Assembly: GCA_035610365.1 (NCBI GenBank)
Contig: CM069438.1
Coordinates: 35,767,869-35,831,868 of the forward strand
Length of the DNA stretch: 64,000 nucleotides
Reading direction: 5' to 3'
DNA from: Aquatica leii
Taxonomy: Eukaryota > Arthropoda > Insecta > Coleoptera > Lampyridae
Part shown: positions 25,181-36,603 of the stretch, piece by piece
How the letters are laid out: each line of letters begins with the position of its first letter
Numbering within the stretch: position 1 is the first letter of the stretch
Translations under genes and position numbers: made by a program
Notes under the pieces: generated by a model
What the model saw: only the letters and a program-made list of their open reading frames with translations
Databases searched by the model: none
What the model was told of the DNA's origin: nothing

Positions 25181-25755
25181 TAATTAAGAAAAAGTCTTTT
25201 GAAATCTACTTTTCAAGAATTGCTTTTACAAAAAAGTAATAGGAAATCATGGTAAGTGCTAAAGAATCTTAGTAAAACTTTGTTTGCCTGAAGTCCAAAA
25301 CGACAAACCTCTCTAAAATCCTAGCGGATATCTTTGACAACGCCGGTTTTGTAATCAGTTCAAAGCTTCTCCTAGGATTTTTCTCTCAAACGTTTCATCT
25401 AATCTTTTCTTCGAGCAGTTCAAAGCGACAATCCTCAGACAAACAATGCCGCTTCTGACAAAATAGTTAAACAGGCTAAAGAACACCTTAAGGTTAACAA
25501 AAACCGAGCTTATAGACAGGGCAAATACTAATTAAATCATTTAAGTAATTTCCAAAAGTTTAGTCACAAAGTAACTAAGCGTATGCTATACGTCAAACGC
25601 GTAGATCCTGTCAAGCTGAACACAGCTGTCAGCGCCCTACTTCCTACTTATATTCCACGTGGAGTTAAGTGTTCTAATTCTGTTGACGTCTCCATTGATA
25701 ATCTGATCAAGCTGATCCTCTAATCTAGCCGAAATGACTTAGGCAGAGTTCATAT
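25181..25755. other. Decayed, coding-like stretch of unknown origin
   Basis: Between the LINE RT scrap and the Penelope pair. The plus strand shows an interrupted frame near 25440-25725 with KQAKEHLKVNKNRAYRQGK and VKLNTAVSALLPTYIPRG, which may be more of a LINE ORF. I cannot name it. Confidence 0.35.
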
Positions 25756-25759
25756 AATA

Positions 25760-27470
25760 GCGAAGGCTTCCACGGCCGAAATCTATACTAACATTAGAAT
25801 GTCTTCCGGGTTTGGACCGTGTCATTGTTGTTGTAACCGCAATTGCCAACGTTTTGCCCACTTTCGTAAGGGGCTTCATCAGGGCGTGAGATAAATCGCT
25901 AAACTCAAACAAGCAACCGAAATCTAACTAAGAACTTCTCAAAAGTTAGATTATCCACTTGTGGAACAAGCCATAATCTAAACTCTGAAAAGGTAAGAAA
26001 CAAAACGATAACTTGAAAAAGCAAACGAAAATCTAACAAAGAACCACTACCCAGTTAGGTAATCAACTTGTGAACCAAACCAGATTCTAAACTACGTAGA
26101 AGTGACTTAAGACGAAATAGTCTCCGTATTTAAAGGAAAAGGATCGTTACGGATGGTTAAGCTCGGCCCTGATTAGCTTACGGTTGCTAGAGAGCGTGTT
26201 TTCGATAAATAATTAATAACCGGGAACCAAAGAGGGGATAGCTCAAAACCATGATCGCGATTGAAGTTATGGGTGTTTGATGATTTCTATGGTTTCTCGG
26301 AATTTCCTGCTGAAAAAAATGGAAATTTGGCAATCAACGGAACATTATCAAAATCTATCATGTGACCTGTAGTAAAATGATGTTCAGCAACCGCAAACTT
26401 AGAAATATATCTTTTCCTTATACAACGATCATGTTCTGAAATGCGAGTAATGACGGAACGACCGGTTTCACCAATGTAGACTAAACCACAAGAACAGGGA
26501 ATTTGGTATACACCTTGAGATGAAAGTGTAGGAAATTTGTCTTTGGGAAAAGGAAGAATCTGAGAGATTTTGCCTGTTCAGTTGAATATGGGTTTAATAC
26601 CATTCTTAGAAAGAAGTTTCCTTATTTGATCTGTAACCTTGTGAATGTAGGGTAAAAAGACCAATTTCGGGTTGAATTCGGGAGTAGAAATGTCCTTAGG
26701 TAATCGAGTACGTGGATGTAGACGACGATTAATAACTCTATGAATATCTCGCTTTACATAACCATTGTTCACTAAGGTTCTAGTAAGATGACGGAGTTTC
26801 GTGTCTAGATTCTCAGGTTGGCAAATAGAAAAGGCACGATAAACCAAAGATTCAATAACAGAACGTTTCTGTGCAGGATGATGATCAGACGAAGCATGAA
26901 GGTATCTGTCCGTATGGGTGGGTTTGTGATAGACGGAATGGCCCAGAAGTCCGTCGGGCTTACGAGTCACAAGAACATCAAGAAACGAAAGAGAACCATT
27001 ACTTTCGATTTCCATAGTAAATTTGATGTCTAAGTGTTGATTGTTAAGATGATCAAGAAACTTAGACAATTCAAGATGACTATGAGACCAAACAATAAAC
27101 GTGTCGTCACCATACCTGAACCACATAGGTTTTAATATTGATGATTCCAAAGCAACCGTTTCAAAGGATTCCATAAAAATGTTAGCTACAACAGGCGATA
27201 GAAGAGAACCCATAGCAGCACCAGAAACTTGTTCGTAAAACTTGTTATCAAATTGGAAGTAAGTAGAGGATAGACACTTATCAATAAGAGGAACTAAACT
27301 CAAATCCTTGCCATGTTGAGACAGAATCTGTTTGATGATAATAAGCGAATCCTTAATAGGAACTTTAGTAAAAAGTGAAGTGACATCAAAGCTGATAAGA
27401 AGATCTTGGGGTTCAAGTTTTATAGTTTCTAGATGTTGAATAAAATGCTATTACATTAACAATCTCTACG
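25760..27470 (-). mobile_element. Penelope-like retroelement, copy 1 (5'-truncated)
   Basis: Minus-strand Penelope-like element. From 27470 down it encodes the reverse transcriptase (open 27303-26578, plus a little upstream in another frame) with GAAMGSLLSPVVANIFME and the catalytic RYGDDTFIVW. Then comes the hallmark GIY-YIG endonuclease at about 26520-26340, with VYQIPCSCGLVYIGETGRS. A terminal repeat-like region follows down to 25760. The N-terminal part of the RT is missing because the copy is cut at about 27470, where copy 2 begins in the opposite orientation. The RT active site is intact, but a stop separates RT and endonuclease at 26578. Confidence 0.9.
25836..25900 (-). ncRNA. Hammerhead-like motif in Penelope terminus, copy 1
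   Basis: On the minus strand CCCTGATGA (CTGATGA at 25882-25876) is followed by AGCCCCTTACGAAAGTGGGC, which can form a GCCC/GGGC stem II, and then AAAACG. This is the order of a hammerhead core, but the conserved GAAA reads AAAA, so the ribozyme is probably inactive. Hammerhead motifs in Penelope-like elements are known from published work on the group. Confidence 0.5.
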
Positions 27471-30165
27471 GGGAGAATATTTTTTCTAAAACCTCCGTAT
27501 TTTCCAAACTTCGCCACAAATTCGTAAAACTTTTGTGCAATTTAACCTTTCTTAGTTGCTGCGTGACCACAACATCATTCCTGCATTCCTCAGAATCAAG
27601 TTCCACATTCAGACACGTTCTTCTAAAAACATCCTACACCGTGCTAGTCTAGCGTTGATACGCGAACAGATTATTAGACACCGTTTCGAAACAACTCTTT
27701 TATCTTTATCTTGAGTTGGCCAACACTCTATCCCCGGATGATTGGAAACTCTTTGACAACATTACTTACCAGCAGTCTGATATCACTCTACGACTAACCA
27801 CTGAAGGTTATCTCAAAAAGTTTCAATTATTGGAATCCAAGAATCGTAAAGTTTCATCTACTGCTAACTCCTTAAAGACGGTTGTCAATTTATCTAGTTT
27901 GGTCCTCACCTCAGAACAGGAATCGGTGCTCTCTAAGGGTTTGAATTTTGTGGTTGCTCCCAAACGTATTCCTAAAGAATATATTTTATGTGCTGTTGAG
28001 TCTTCTATAAGACATCTTCCTCGCCACATCTCAGATCCCATTCGTATTAACACTGGCAAAATCCTTGAATCATCTAAAATTCCTAAATCCAACATTTCTA
28101 AGTCGGAAGAGTCAGCTCTAAAAAGTCTTCGTAAGAACCCTGATATTATTGTTCTTCCAGCCGACAAAGGCAACGCCACTGTAGTTTTGAACCAAATTGA
28201 TTATGTTACGAAAATCAATTTTGTCTGAGGAAACTTACGCTCTTCTAACCCATAACCCCACTTCGAAGATTGAACGCGAGGTTAGCCAAATCATCAAGTC
28301 TTCCAATCTACCTCCTGAAACTAAACGTCGACTTACCCCATCAGATTCTAAACCACCTCGTCTATACGGACTTCCCAAAATTCACAAACAAGGTATTCCT
28401 TTTCGACCTATCGTCAGTACTATCCAATCTCCTACTTACAAGCTAGCCAAGTTCTTGTCCAACATTCTTTGCGAGTTTACAGGTAAAACTTCTTCTTACA
28501 TCCTCAACTCTCAGCATTTTATTCAACGTCTAGAAACTATAAAATTTGAACCCCAAGATCTTCTCGTGAGCTTTGATGTTACTTCACTTTTTACTAAAGT
28601 TCCTATTAAGGATTCGTTTATTATCATCAAACAGATTCTGTCTCAACATGACAAGGACTTGAGTTTAGATCCTTTTGTTGAAAAGTGTCTATCCTCTACT
28701 TACTTCAAATTTGATAACAAGTTTTACGAACAAGTTTCTGGTGCTGCTATGAATTCTCCTCTATCACCTGTTGTAGCTAACATTTTTATGGAATCCTTTG
28801 AAACGGTTGCTGTGGAATCATCAATATTTAAACATAAAGTGTGGTTTAGGTATGTTGACAACACGTTTATTGTTTGGTCTCGTGGTCATCTTGAATTGTT
28901 TAAGTTTCTTGATCATCCTAATAATCAACACTTAGATATCAAATTTACTATGAAAATCGAATGTAATGGTTTTCTTCCATTTCTTGACGTTCTTGTGACT
29001 CGTAAACTCGACTGACTTCTGGGCCATTCTGTTTAGCGCAAACCCACTCATACGGACAGAAATGTATCTTCATGCCTCGTCTCATCATCATCCTGCACAG
29101 AAACGTTCTGTTATTGAATCTTTGGTCCATCGTGCCTTTTCTATTTGCTAACCTGAGAATCTAGACTCGGAACTCCGTCATCTTACTAGAACCTTAGTGA
29201 ACAATGGTTATGTAAAGCGAGATATTCATAGAGTTATTAATCGTTGTCTACATCTACGTACTCGATTACCTAAGGACATTTCTACTCCCGAATCCAACCC
29301 ATAATTGGCCTTTTTACCCTACATTCACAAGATTACAGATCAAATAGGAAAACTCTTTCGTAAGAATGGTATTAAACCCATAATCAACTCGACAGACAAA
29401 ATCTCTCAGATTCTTCCTTCTCCCAAAGACAAATTTCCTACACTTTCATCTCAAGGTGTATACCAAATTCCTTGTTCTTGTAGTTTAGTCTATATTGGTG
29501 AAACCGGTCGTTCCGTCATTACTCACATTTCAAAACATGATCGTTGTATAAGAAAAGGTATATTTCCAAGTCTGCTTTTACTACAGGTCACAAGATAGAT
29601 TTTGATAATGTTTCGTTGATTGCTAAATCTCCATTCTTTTTCAACAGGAAATTCCGAAAAAGCATAGAAATCATCAAACACCTCAATAACTTTAATCGCG
29701 ATCATGGTTTCGAACTATCCCCTCTTTGGTTCCCGGTTATTAGTCATTTATCGAAAACACGCCCCTTATCAACCGTAACCCAATCAGAGTCAAGCTTAAC
29801 CATCCGTGACGATCCTTTTCCTTGATATACGGAGACTATTTCTTCTTAAGTCATTTTTACGGAGTTTAGAATCTGGCTTGGTTCACAAGTTGATTACCTA
29901 ACTCGGTAGTGGTTCTTTGTTAGATTTCGTTTGCTTTTTCAAGTTATCGTTTTTTTTTCTTACCTTTTCAGAGTTTAGATTATGGCTTGTCTCACAAGTG
30001 GATAACCTAACTTTTGAGAAGTTCTTTGTTAGATTTCGGTTGCTTGTTTGAGTTTTGCGACTTATCTCACGCCCTGATGAAGTCCCTTACGAAAGTGGGT
30101 AAAACGTTGGCAATTTCGGTTACAACAACAATGACACGGTCCAAACTCGAAAGACATTCTAATGT
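27471..30165 (+). mobile_element. Penelope-like retroelement, copy 2 (nearly full length, decayed)
   Basis: Plus-strand copy in head-to-head orientation to copy 1. The N-terminal region begins near 27530 (IIPAFLRIK-type block in a mixed frame). RT follows in two overlapping frames (27716-28228 and 28197-29015), with RLYGLPKIHKQGIPFRPIVS, SFDVTSLFTKVPI and GAAMNSPLSPVVANIFME. The catalytic box reads RYVDNTFIVW instead of a YxDD form, so the enzyme is dead. Stops at about 29013, 29150 and 29300 precede the GIY-YIG endonuclease (about 29450-29590, QIPCSCSLVYIGETGRS). Its C-terminal part is frameshifted (29544-29825). The terminal region runs to about 30165 and is the inverted counterpart of 25760-26160. 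Confidence 0.9.
30062..30125 (+). ncRNA. Hammerhead-like motif in Penelope terminus, copy 2
   Basis: CTGATGA at 30074-30080 is followed by AGTCCCTTACGAAAGTGGGT and AAAACG. Stem II can pair CCC with GGG. As in copy 1 the GAAA box reads AAAA, suggesting an eroded hammerhead core. Confidence 0.5.
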
Positions 30166-30886
30166 TAGTATACTTCATGAAGACTCTGGAACTTTTACTA
30201 TTTATGTGTTGCTTTTTATTCTTTTACGGCTAGATCTAAACGGTGTTTATCCACTCATTTCTTCTCTCCGTTTTAGCATGTTTTTAAATTTGTCCGATAA
30301 TTTAGCACCACGAAACTCACGATCCAATCACCGAAGCAACTGAGTTAGTCGTCACTTTTAAAGTTACGAGAAAATCCACGTAACAGATAGTTTTTGGTAA
30401 TATTCGCGCCTTAAACGTATTGGCAGAGCTACGAAAAGAATAACCCAAAACACAACGATTTTGTACCAAAAATACAAAATGATTCAAAAAACCAAAATAT
30501 TTAAAAACACTAGCAAAATTAAAACAGTAAAGAAAAAACTTCACTGAAAACTTTATTTAAGGAAATAGTAAAACCACAAAACGAATTATATATTTCACCT
30601 GTGTTTTTCAATGTAATTACGTCAAAAAATAACATGACACCCATTAACGACTAAACATTTGATAGTTCCATTGCTTAATTAAATATATTGATTGTAAAGA
30701 AAAAAAAAGTGTTTGTGTCTGCATATTTGTTATTGAAAAACAAAGTTATCTTTAATGTTTAAAAACAAATGACCTTAAATACATATAAGATCAAAACAAA
30801 GAATTTTTTTAGTATTAATTTGTACAAAACGTAGACATAAGTAAACTTGACTGAGTAATTAGTTGTTCTGTTTTAGACTTCAAAAC
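30166..30886. other. Upstream region of P450 C
   Basis: AT-rich. The last ~150 bp resembles the upstream region of P450 D (52820-52965). In both genes TTTTAG-ACTTCAAAA precedes the ATG, with the AG ending at 30876 (C) and 52955 (D), which looks like a 3' splice site of a 5'-UTR intron. A short minus-strand frame at 30317-30544 has no clear family. Confidence 0.45.
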
Positions 30887-32524
30887 ATGGAACCCGTCAC
30901 CATATACTCAATTATTTTTGTAATTGCGACTACAATTTGGTCGTTTTTCAAATGGAAGTTTACTTATTGGCAACGTCGAGGTGTATACAGTCCTCGGCCT
31001 ACTATACCATTTGGTAATGCATTTAATTTAATAAGTCAAAAAAGAAGCATCGGACTGGAAATGCGATACGCCTACCAAGATATCAAAAATAGATCGCTGC
31101 CTTTTGGCGGATATTATTTTCTTACACATCCAGTGCTTTTGCCCACGGATTTGGACTTAATCCAAAGAATATCAACTACAGACTTTGAACATTTTAGCGA
31201 TCGCACACTGATGACAATCGACAACGATCCGTTAAGTGGTAATCTGTTTGCTTTGAAAGGACAAGAATGGCAAAACACGCGTTCAAAGTTGTCTCCAGCT
31301 TTTACACCGTCAAAAAACAAAATGATGTTTGGTACAGTGAAGAAACACACAGACGTGTTGTTAGAAATCGTAAACGAATTTTGCGCAAAAAAAGAATCCA
31401 TAGATCTTCACGATTTGATGGTACGAACGACGGTCGACGTAATTTGCGCGTGCGCGTTTGGCTTAGACTCCAACTCGCTAAGAAACCCCAACTCAAAATT
31501 AAAAGAATACGGATTAAGATACTTCGAACCAACAACGAGGCGAAAAATTGTATTTCTCTTTACAATAATAGTGCCAAAACTATTAAAACTTTTCCACATT
31601 AGAACTTTTCCTAAAGACATAAGTGACTTCTTTTTAAACGTCATGACTCAAACTGTTAACCACAGAGAAACCAATAAAATCATTCAAAAAGATTTTGTGC
31701 ATCTTCTGCTTCAAATTAAGAACAACTCCAAAATTACTGCGGACGAGGTTGGATCGTTTGAAAAAACATCGGATCAAAAATCGACACTGACGATTCAAGA
31801 AATAACAGCGCATTCGGTGGTGTTTTTTGTTGGTGGTGCTGAAACCAGTGGTGGTATTTTGACGTTTTGTCTGTACGAACTTACACTGCAGAAACAAATA
31901 CAAGACACTGCTAGAAAAGAAGTGCAAAACGCTTTACACGAAAACGGCGGAGAACTCACTTACCAGTTGCTGCAAAAACTACCGTACTTAGGAAAATGCA
32001 TTAACGGTACTACTACTAACAGTTCTTACTTCTTCGTATCAGTTAACCTCTATTTTTATTTATAGAAACAATGCGCAAATACCCAGTTGTGCCAATGCAC
32101 TTAAGAGAATGTACGAAAGACTACATAGTTCCTAATACAAACGTACATATAAAAAAAGGCAGTACTGTATTTGTATCAGCATTTGGAATACACCGAGATC
32201 CAGAATTATATCCAGATCCGGAAAAGTTCGATCCTGAAAGATTTTCCGAAGAAAATGTAAAATCTCGCCATCCGTATGCTTTTATTCCTTTTGGTATGGG
32301 ACCCAAAATTTGCCTCGGTAGGTATCAATTATTTGTTACTTTGCTTTAATAATGTCTTGGTAGCGTATACGTTCGGAATTATGGAAATTAAGCTTGTTAT
32401 GGCTACGTTGTTGGCAAACTTTAAGTTCTCGTTAAATCCAAAGACGAAGCCTTTAGAATTCAATCCAAAGTCGATGCCTACTTTGCCGTTAACTGCTATA
32501 TGGATAGACGTCACAAAAGTCTAA
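30887..32524 (+). CDS. Cytochrome P450 C (CYP6-type, clan 3)
   Basis: Three exons, 30887-32006, 32066-32317 and 32364-32524, give 510 residues. Introns are 59 and 46 bp, phase 1, at the same two sites as in A and B. I chose the ATG at 30887 rather than the in-frame ATG at 30863, because the codons between run across a likely UTR splice site and MEPVTIYSII aligns with gene D. Features: N-terminal anchor, hinge PRPTIPFGN, W128-R132 (WxxxR), I-helix GGAET (316-320), ETMR (374-377), FDPERF, and the haem loop FGMGPKICLA with Cys456. FGMGPK replaces the common FGxGPR; the Lys is conservative. Polyadenylation signal AATAAA at 32543. Closest to D and E, more distant from A and B. Likely endoplasmic-reticulum-bound oxidase of foreign lipophilic compounds; substrate unknown. 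Confidence 0.93.
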
Positions 32525-33780
32525 TAGTTATGAAGACATTTAAATAAAAAAATATATAAGAGAGAAGTAATTAACACAATTGTTTTTGTCTAAGTTCAAT
32601 TAGACTCTGTTTTCTTCAAAGTGAATTTTGGTGAACGTTGTGCACGGAAAGAAGCTTTAACACGCACATTTTTTTGTTTTTTAGAGACAGAAGCAAAGCA
32701 TCAAGTACTTAAATGTTTTATAACCGTTGTTTATTTTCGGTTTTATATAAAAGAGTAAATATCTAGCGTTTACAAGATCTAAACATTCGTGAAGAGGTAA
32801 TATGTACGTCCAGTTGTGCGTGCATACGACTGACCTCATAGCAAAAAGAAATTATATATAAGAAACAAAGTACATACAATTATGCGTTTCCGAGTATGCG
32901 ATTAGCTAATGGCACATCCATCATAAATCTCTTGAAATTTTTTAGTTTCATTCGATAAATTTTCCAGCAGGTATGCTCTACAATTTGCCGTAATCTGTTC
33001 GCAATGACAAAAATTGAAACAATGGTTTTAATGTCCTTATCTAACATAGATTATCAAAATATGTATCCGAGACAGTTCTCAATAATCCGTGCGTGCCTTA
33101 TTAGTTCGTTATAAGATATAAAAGAACACGTGCAGGTATCCAAAGTTGCTACGATAACACAAAAAAATCAAATTGCGCTGTAAAATAAAAATGCATTTTT
33201 ACCTCAGCAAACCACATCCGAAACCGCAATTTATTTAAAATCAACATGGATAATTTAAGATACTAAGCATGATATAACAAACAAGTGTAATTTGCTTAAC
33301 TCACTAAACAGAATTGTTTCTATTGACCTCTAGTATGTAAAGTGATGTATCATAGAGCAGAATTACTACAGTATAAAAACCACACCAAAATATTTTTAAC
33401 ATAACAAATTCCACTCCAGCTACATAAAAACTTGGAAAGTAAACACTAGCTAAAATAAAAAACAAAAAGTTAGGCATACACCAAAGACAGAAGCTCAAAA
33501 TTAAAACCCAATCCAAGAAGAAACGCAAACAAAGTAGGTTTTTCCAGTTCTCTAAGTATTGCCAATCGAATGTGTTCAAAAGTCGCATAAAACGGATTGA
33601 TACTTCTAAGAACCAAAGAAACTCCAACCATCAGAAAAAGATATTTGTTGTAAAGTCGAAACGCTAGCAAAGCAAGTAAATCAGCACAGTCCCATAAACC
33701 TTACCGAACGACAATCCAGAACAAATCAAGAAAAAAAGAAGAAAGATAGATTCATGCGGTACCTATGAACGTAGAAGGTC
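32525..33780 (-). pseudogene. Downstream flank of C and membrane-protein-like fragment, family copy 2
   Basis: 32595-32700 resembles the flank downstream of P450 D (54825-54975). From about 32800 to 33670 the sequence matches 36150-37380 (shared TGCGATTAGCTAATGGCACAT). On the minus strand two overlapping frames (33670-33470 and 33627-33304) encode a hydrophobic protein with RLYNKYLFLMVGVSLVLRS, then EFVMLKIFWCGFYTVVILL. Further downstream on that strand a decayed exon-like stretch reads SYNELIRHARIIENCLGY and RLRQIVEHTCWKIYRMK. This could be a chemosensory-receptor-type pseudogene, but no signature is decisive. Confidence 0.35.
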
Positions 33781-35735
33781 GTATTTTACATTTAAGGCAA
33801 CGTAAAAGTTAAATAAGAGTGTAGAAGTTGGTGAAGTTAGTGAGCAAACGAACAGGAGTTAGTAGTGGTAGTAAGAGAGCAGAAGGCGAGAGAAAAGAGT
33901 TAGTAACGGAGGAAGGGTGTAAGGGAAAGAAAGAATAATTAATTTAAAGGAAAGGTGTAAAACCATGCTGCAAAAGTATAAAACTGTGATAAACAAGTGA
34001 GATGAAAAAAAATAAACAGTATAATCGAGAAGGTCGACGATAAAAGATAACCTCCTACATTAATAGAAATTTTTTGCATTTAAGCCGAAATTAAAACGGA
34101 ATCACTACAAATGGGACGTTTTAAACACGAAAAGTAAGAAAAAGATGTACGAATGAATAAAAAAGGAGAAAGGAATAAATAAAAGAGAAAGAGAGAAAGG
34201 GGAAGAGGAAAAGGACAGACACCAAACACCAAACATTAAAAAGATAACAAAGGAAATCAAAGGAAACAGCTCAATAACAGCAAGAGGAAAGAGAAAAAAA
34301 TGAGGAGAGATGGAAAAGGAAGAATAATATTGTAATACAGGGGTGGAGAAGTGAAGAACCACAAAAGCACTGATGCTGGAAGAAAAATGAAATGTGAAAG
34401 TAAAACTAAAAACAGTAATAAATAGAGAGAAAGAAAATGAGATGGTGGTGGCGGAAATGGGAAGATGGGAGGAAAAACGGAAGGTGATGGCGGAGAAGAA
34501 GAAATTAAGGAACACAAGCATTTATATAAATTACGATTTGACATGGAAAGAAAGAACAATATAAAGAGAAATAATGCACATAGCGGTCGAAAAAAGAGCG
34601 GATGGAAAAAGAGTATGCGTAGGATACAGCAAAATAGAGATATACGGAGAAAGATACATATGGAACGACAGAGAGAGAAAATGGGTAAACAAAGGACAAA
34701 AATCTAAAAGGTAAAGGAGGGAAGTGAGGTAAAATAAGAAAGAAGGTTGGCGAAATGGCAAAGAAAAGGAATAATGAGTAATGAAAAAGGAAAATACCAA
34801 AATAAAGGAATAGAGAAAAGTAAGGAAGAAGCACAAGGGGAAATGAATAAGCTGAGAGTATTGTTTTGGAACGTAGCAGGAATAAAAAACAAGGAAAAGA
34901 ATTTTTAGGAATACATCAAGGAACAGGATGTAGTGGGATTACAGAAGACATGGATGAAAGAAAAAAAATGGGAGTGGTGAAAAAAAGAGTTGCCGGAGGA
35001 ATTTGAGTTGGTGGTCAAACATGCAGAAAAAAAGAATAGTAAAGTGGTGAGCAAAGGAAGGTATACTAACATACAGTGGAGAAAAACAAAAATTAAAAAA
35101 ATGACGGTTTATAGCAGCAGAATAAAAGAGACAAGATAGAACATAGAAGAGATGATAGAAGAGAGGAAAGAAGGATTGATAATATTTGGAGGAAATTTTA
35201 ACGCGAAAATCGGGGAAGAGGCCCCCCTCTTACAAGAAAGGAAAGGGACAGAAAAGAGACAAACAAAGGACAAAATGATAAATAAAGAGGGAGTATAACT
35301 ACTGGACATGTGCAACGAAAGGAAGTGGGAAATAATGAATCGAAACAGAAAAGGAAAAGGAACGAGGGAGTATACGCACATAAAAGGAATAGGAGATCAA
35401 TGATAGATTTTGTAATGACAAATTAACAGATTGGAGAAAAGTTAAAAACATTTAAGATGGGATAAAAGGTGGAGTCAGACATATATATATACATAACAAA
35501 AAAAATGTGGACAGAAGAAGGTATAACAAAATACAAAGAGAGAATAGAGAAAACGGTATGGGTAGAAAAAAGATTAGAAGAGAGTATGGAGAAAATAAGA
35601 GAGATGATGGAGAATGCAACAAAGAAAAACCAATTTAGAAAGTGGATGGGGAGAAAACAGAATAGAACAAATAGTGAGATAAAGAATGCAAGGAAGCAAA
35701 GAACGAAAAATGCAAGAAGAGCTGAGGGTTTAAAT
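33780..35735 (+). mobile_element. LINE 5' part, broken
   Basis: Purine-rich plus-strand sequence. ORF1-like coding is rich in Lys, Arg and Glu (about 34100-34730). ORF2 begins near 34848 with MNKLRVLFWNVAGIKNK, the start of a LINE endonuclease, followed by KTWMKEKKWEW (about 34945), a decayed GGNFNAKIG-type box (about 35190-35210) and MIDFVMTN (about 35400). A Lys/Glu-rich linker frame runs 35469-35738. Stops at many positions show it is dead. The reverse transcriptase is absent: at 35735 the element meets a Ty3/gypsy fragment. Same overall type as the LINE at 21-24 kb. The hydrophobic minus-strand frames here are antisense shadows. Confidence 0.75.
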
Positions 35736-36150
35736 TGAAAATTTAACCATTTCAATAATAAGAGGTTCCAGGAACTTAAGAGCTAACTTTTCATTACCAT
35801 GCGTAGTGGTGTCAGAAAGCATATCGTTACGTCGCCATACCAAATCCTCAACTTTATATCGCACATGTCGATGTCGAAGTTGATACCTATTTTGCGTTTT
35901 TGTGTACGCTTTAGAAAGTTGTTTAAAAACATGCGTTCGGATAGCTTCATAATGAGACACTGAACGAGAAGCCTTAGGTTCCAAAATAAGAATATAAATC
36001 AAAGAAATTTCCTAAAAGAACGTGTTCAGGTCCAAAGAGCCCGAAGAAAAGGGTACAGTCAATGACTTCGTGTCTTGCAGTAGAAATAGCGCAGCCAATC
36101 TTCGGCAAATTCGCATCCCAATGCCGATGATTTTTTTTGACATACGCGTA
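35735..36150 (-). mobile_element. Ty3/gypsy integrase C-terminal fragment
   Basis: Minus-strand coding in two frames. YVKKNHRHWDANLPKI then FFGLFGPEHVLL (about 36150-36020) matches the end of a retroelement integrase core. After a frameshift and a short gap, VFKQLSKAYTKTQNRYQLRH and VRYKVEDLVWRRNDMLSD (about 35930-35800) is the typical segment after the core, and KLALKFLEPLII corresponds to the GPY/F-type module. It is unlike the complete element at 42.8-49.6 kb in detail. No LTR is attached. Confidence 0.8.
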
Positions 36151-36603
36151 ATATGTACGTCGAGTCGTGTGTACATCAGACCAAAAAGAAATTATAAGAA
36201 ACAAAATACTTATAATTATCCTAGTATGCGATTAGCTAATGGCACATCTAACACAAATCTCCTAAAATTTCTGTAAATTTAAATGTTACATATATACACA
36301 GCTACCACAGAAAACATGCTCAGTTTTATACGATAGATTAAAAGAACCAAGTGGACTAAGTTACTCGAAGTTAGTGAAGATATTTGGGCAGGTGCGCCTT
36401 CCAATTTGTCGTAATGCTGTAACCAAAACGGCGATTTCAATCTCTCCATTTAACATAAGAATATGCATCCGAGACAGTTCTTAATAATCTGCGCGCGTTT
36501 TATTAGTTCGTCATAAGAATTTTACAAGGTAAAAGAAACTGTGCGGGTATCTAAAGTTGCTACCATAACACAGAAAACTCCAATCGCACTGATACATCTA
36601 AAA

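Noticed and set aside
30863..30886. Upstream in-frame ATG of P450 C (and 52927 for D)
   Set aside because: The extra codons cross a conserved TTTTAG splice-acceptor-like site and do not align with A or B; the MEPVTIYS start is consistent between C and D.
34105..35381. Hydrophobic minus-strand frames
   Set aside because: Antisense shadows of the purine-rich LINE on the plus strand; no conserved motif.
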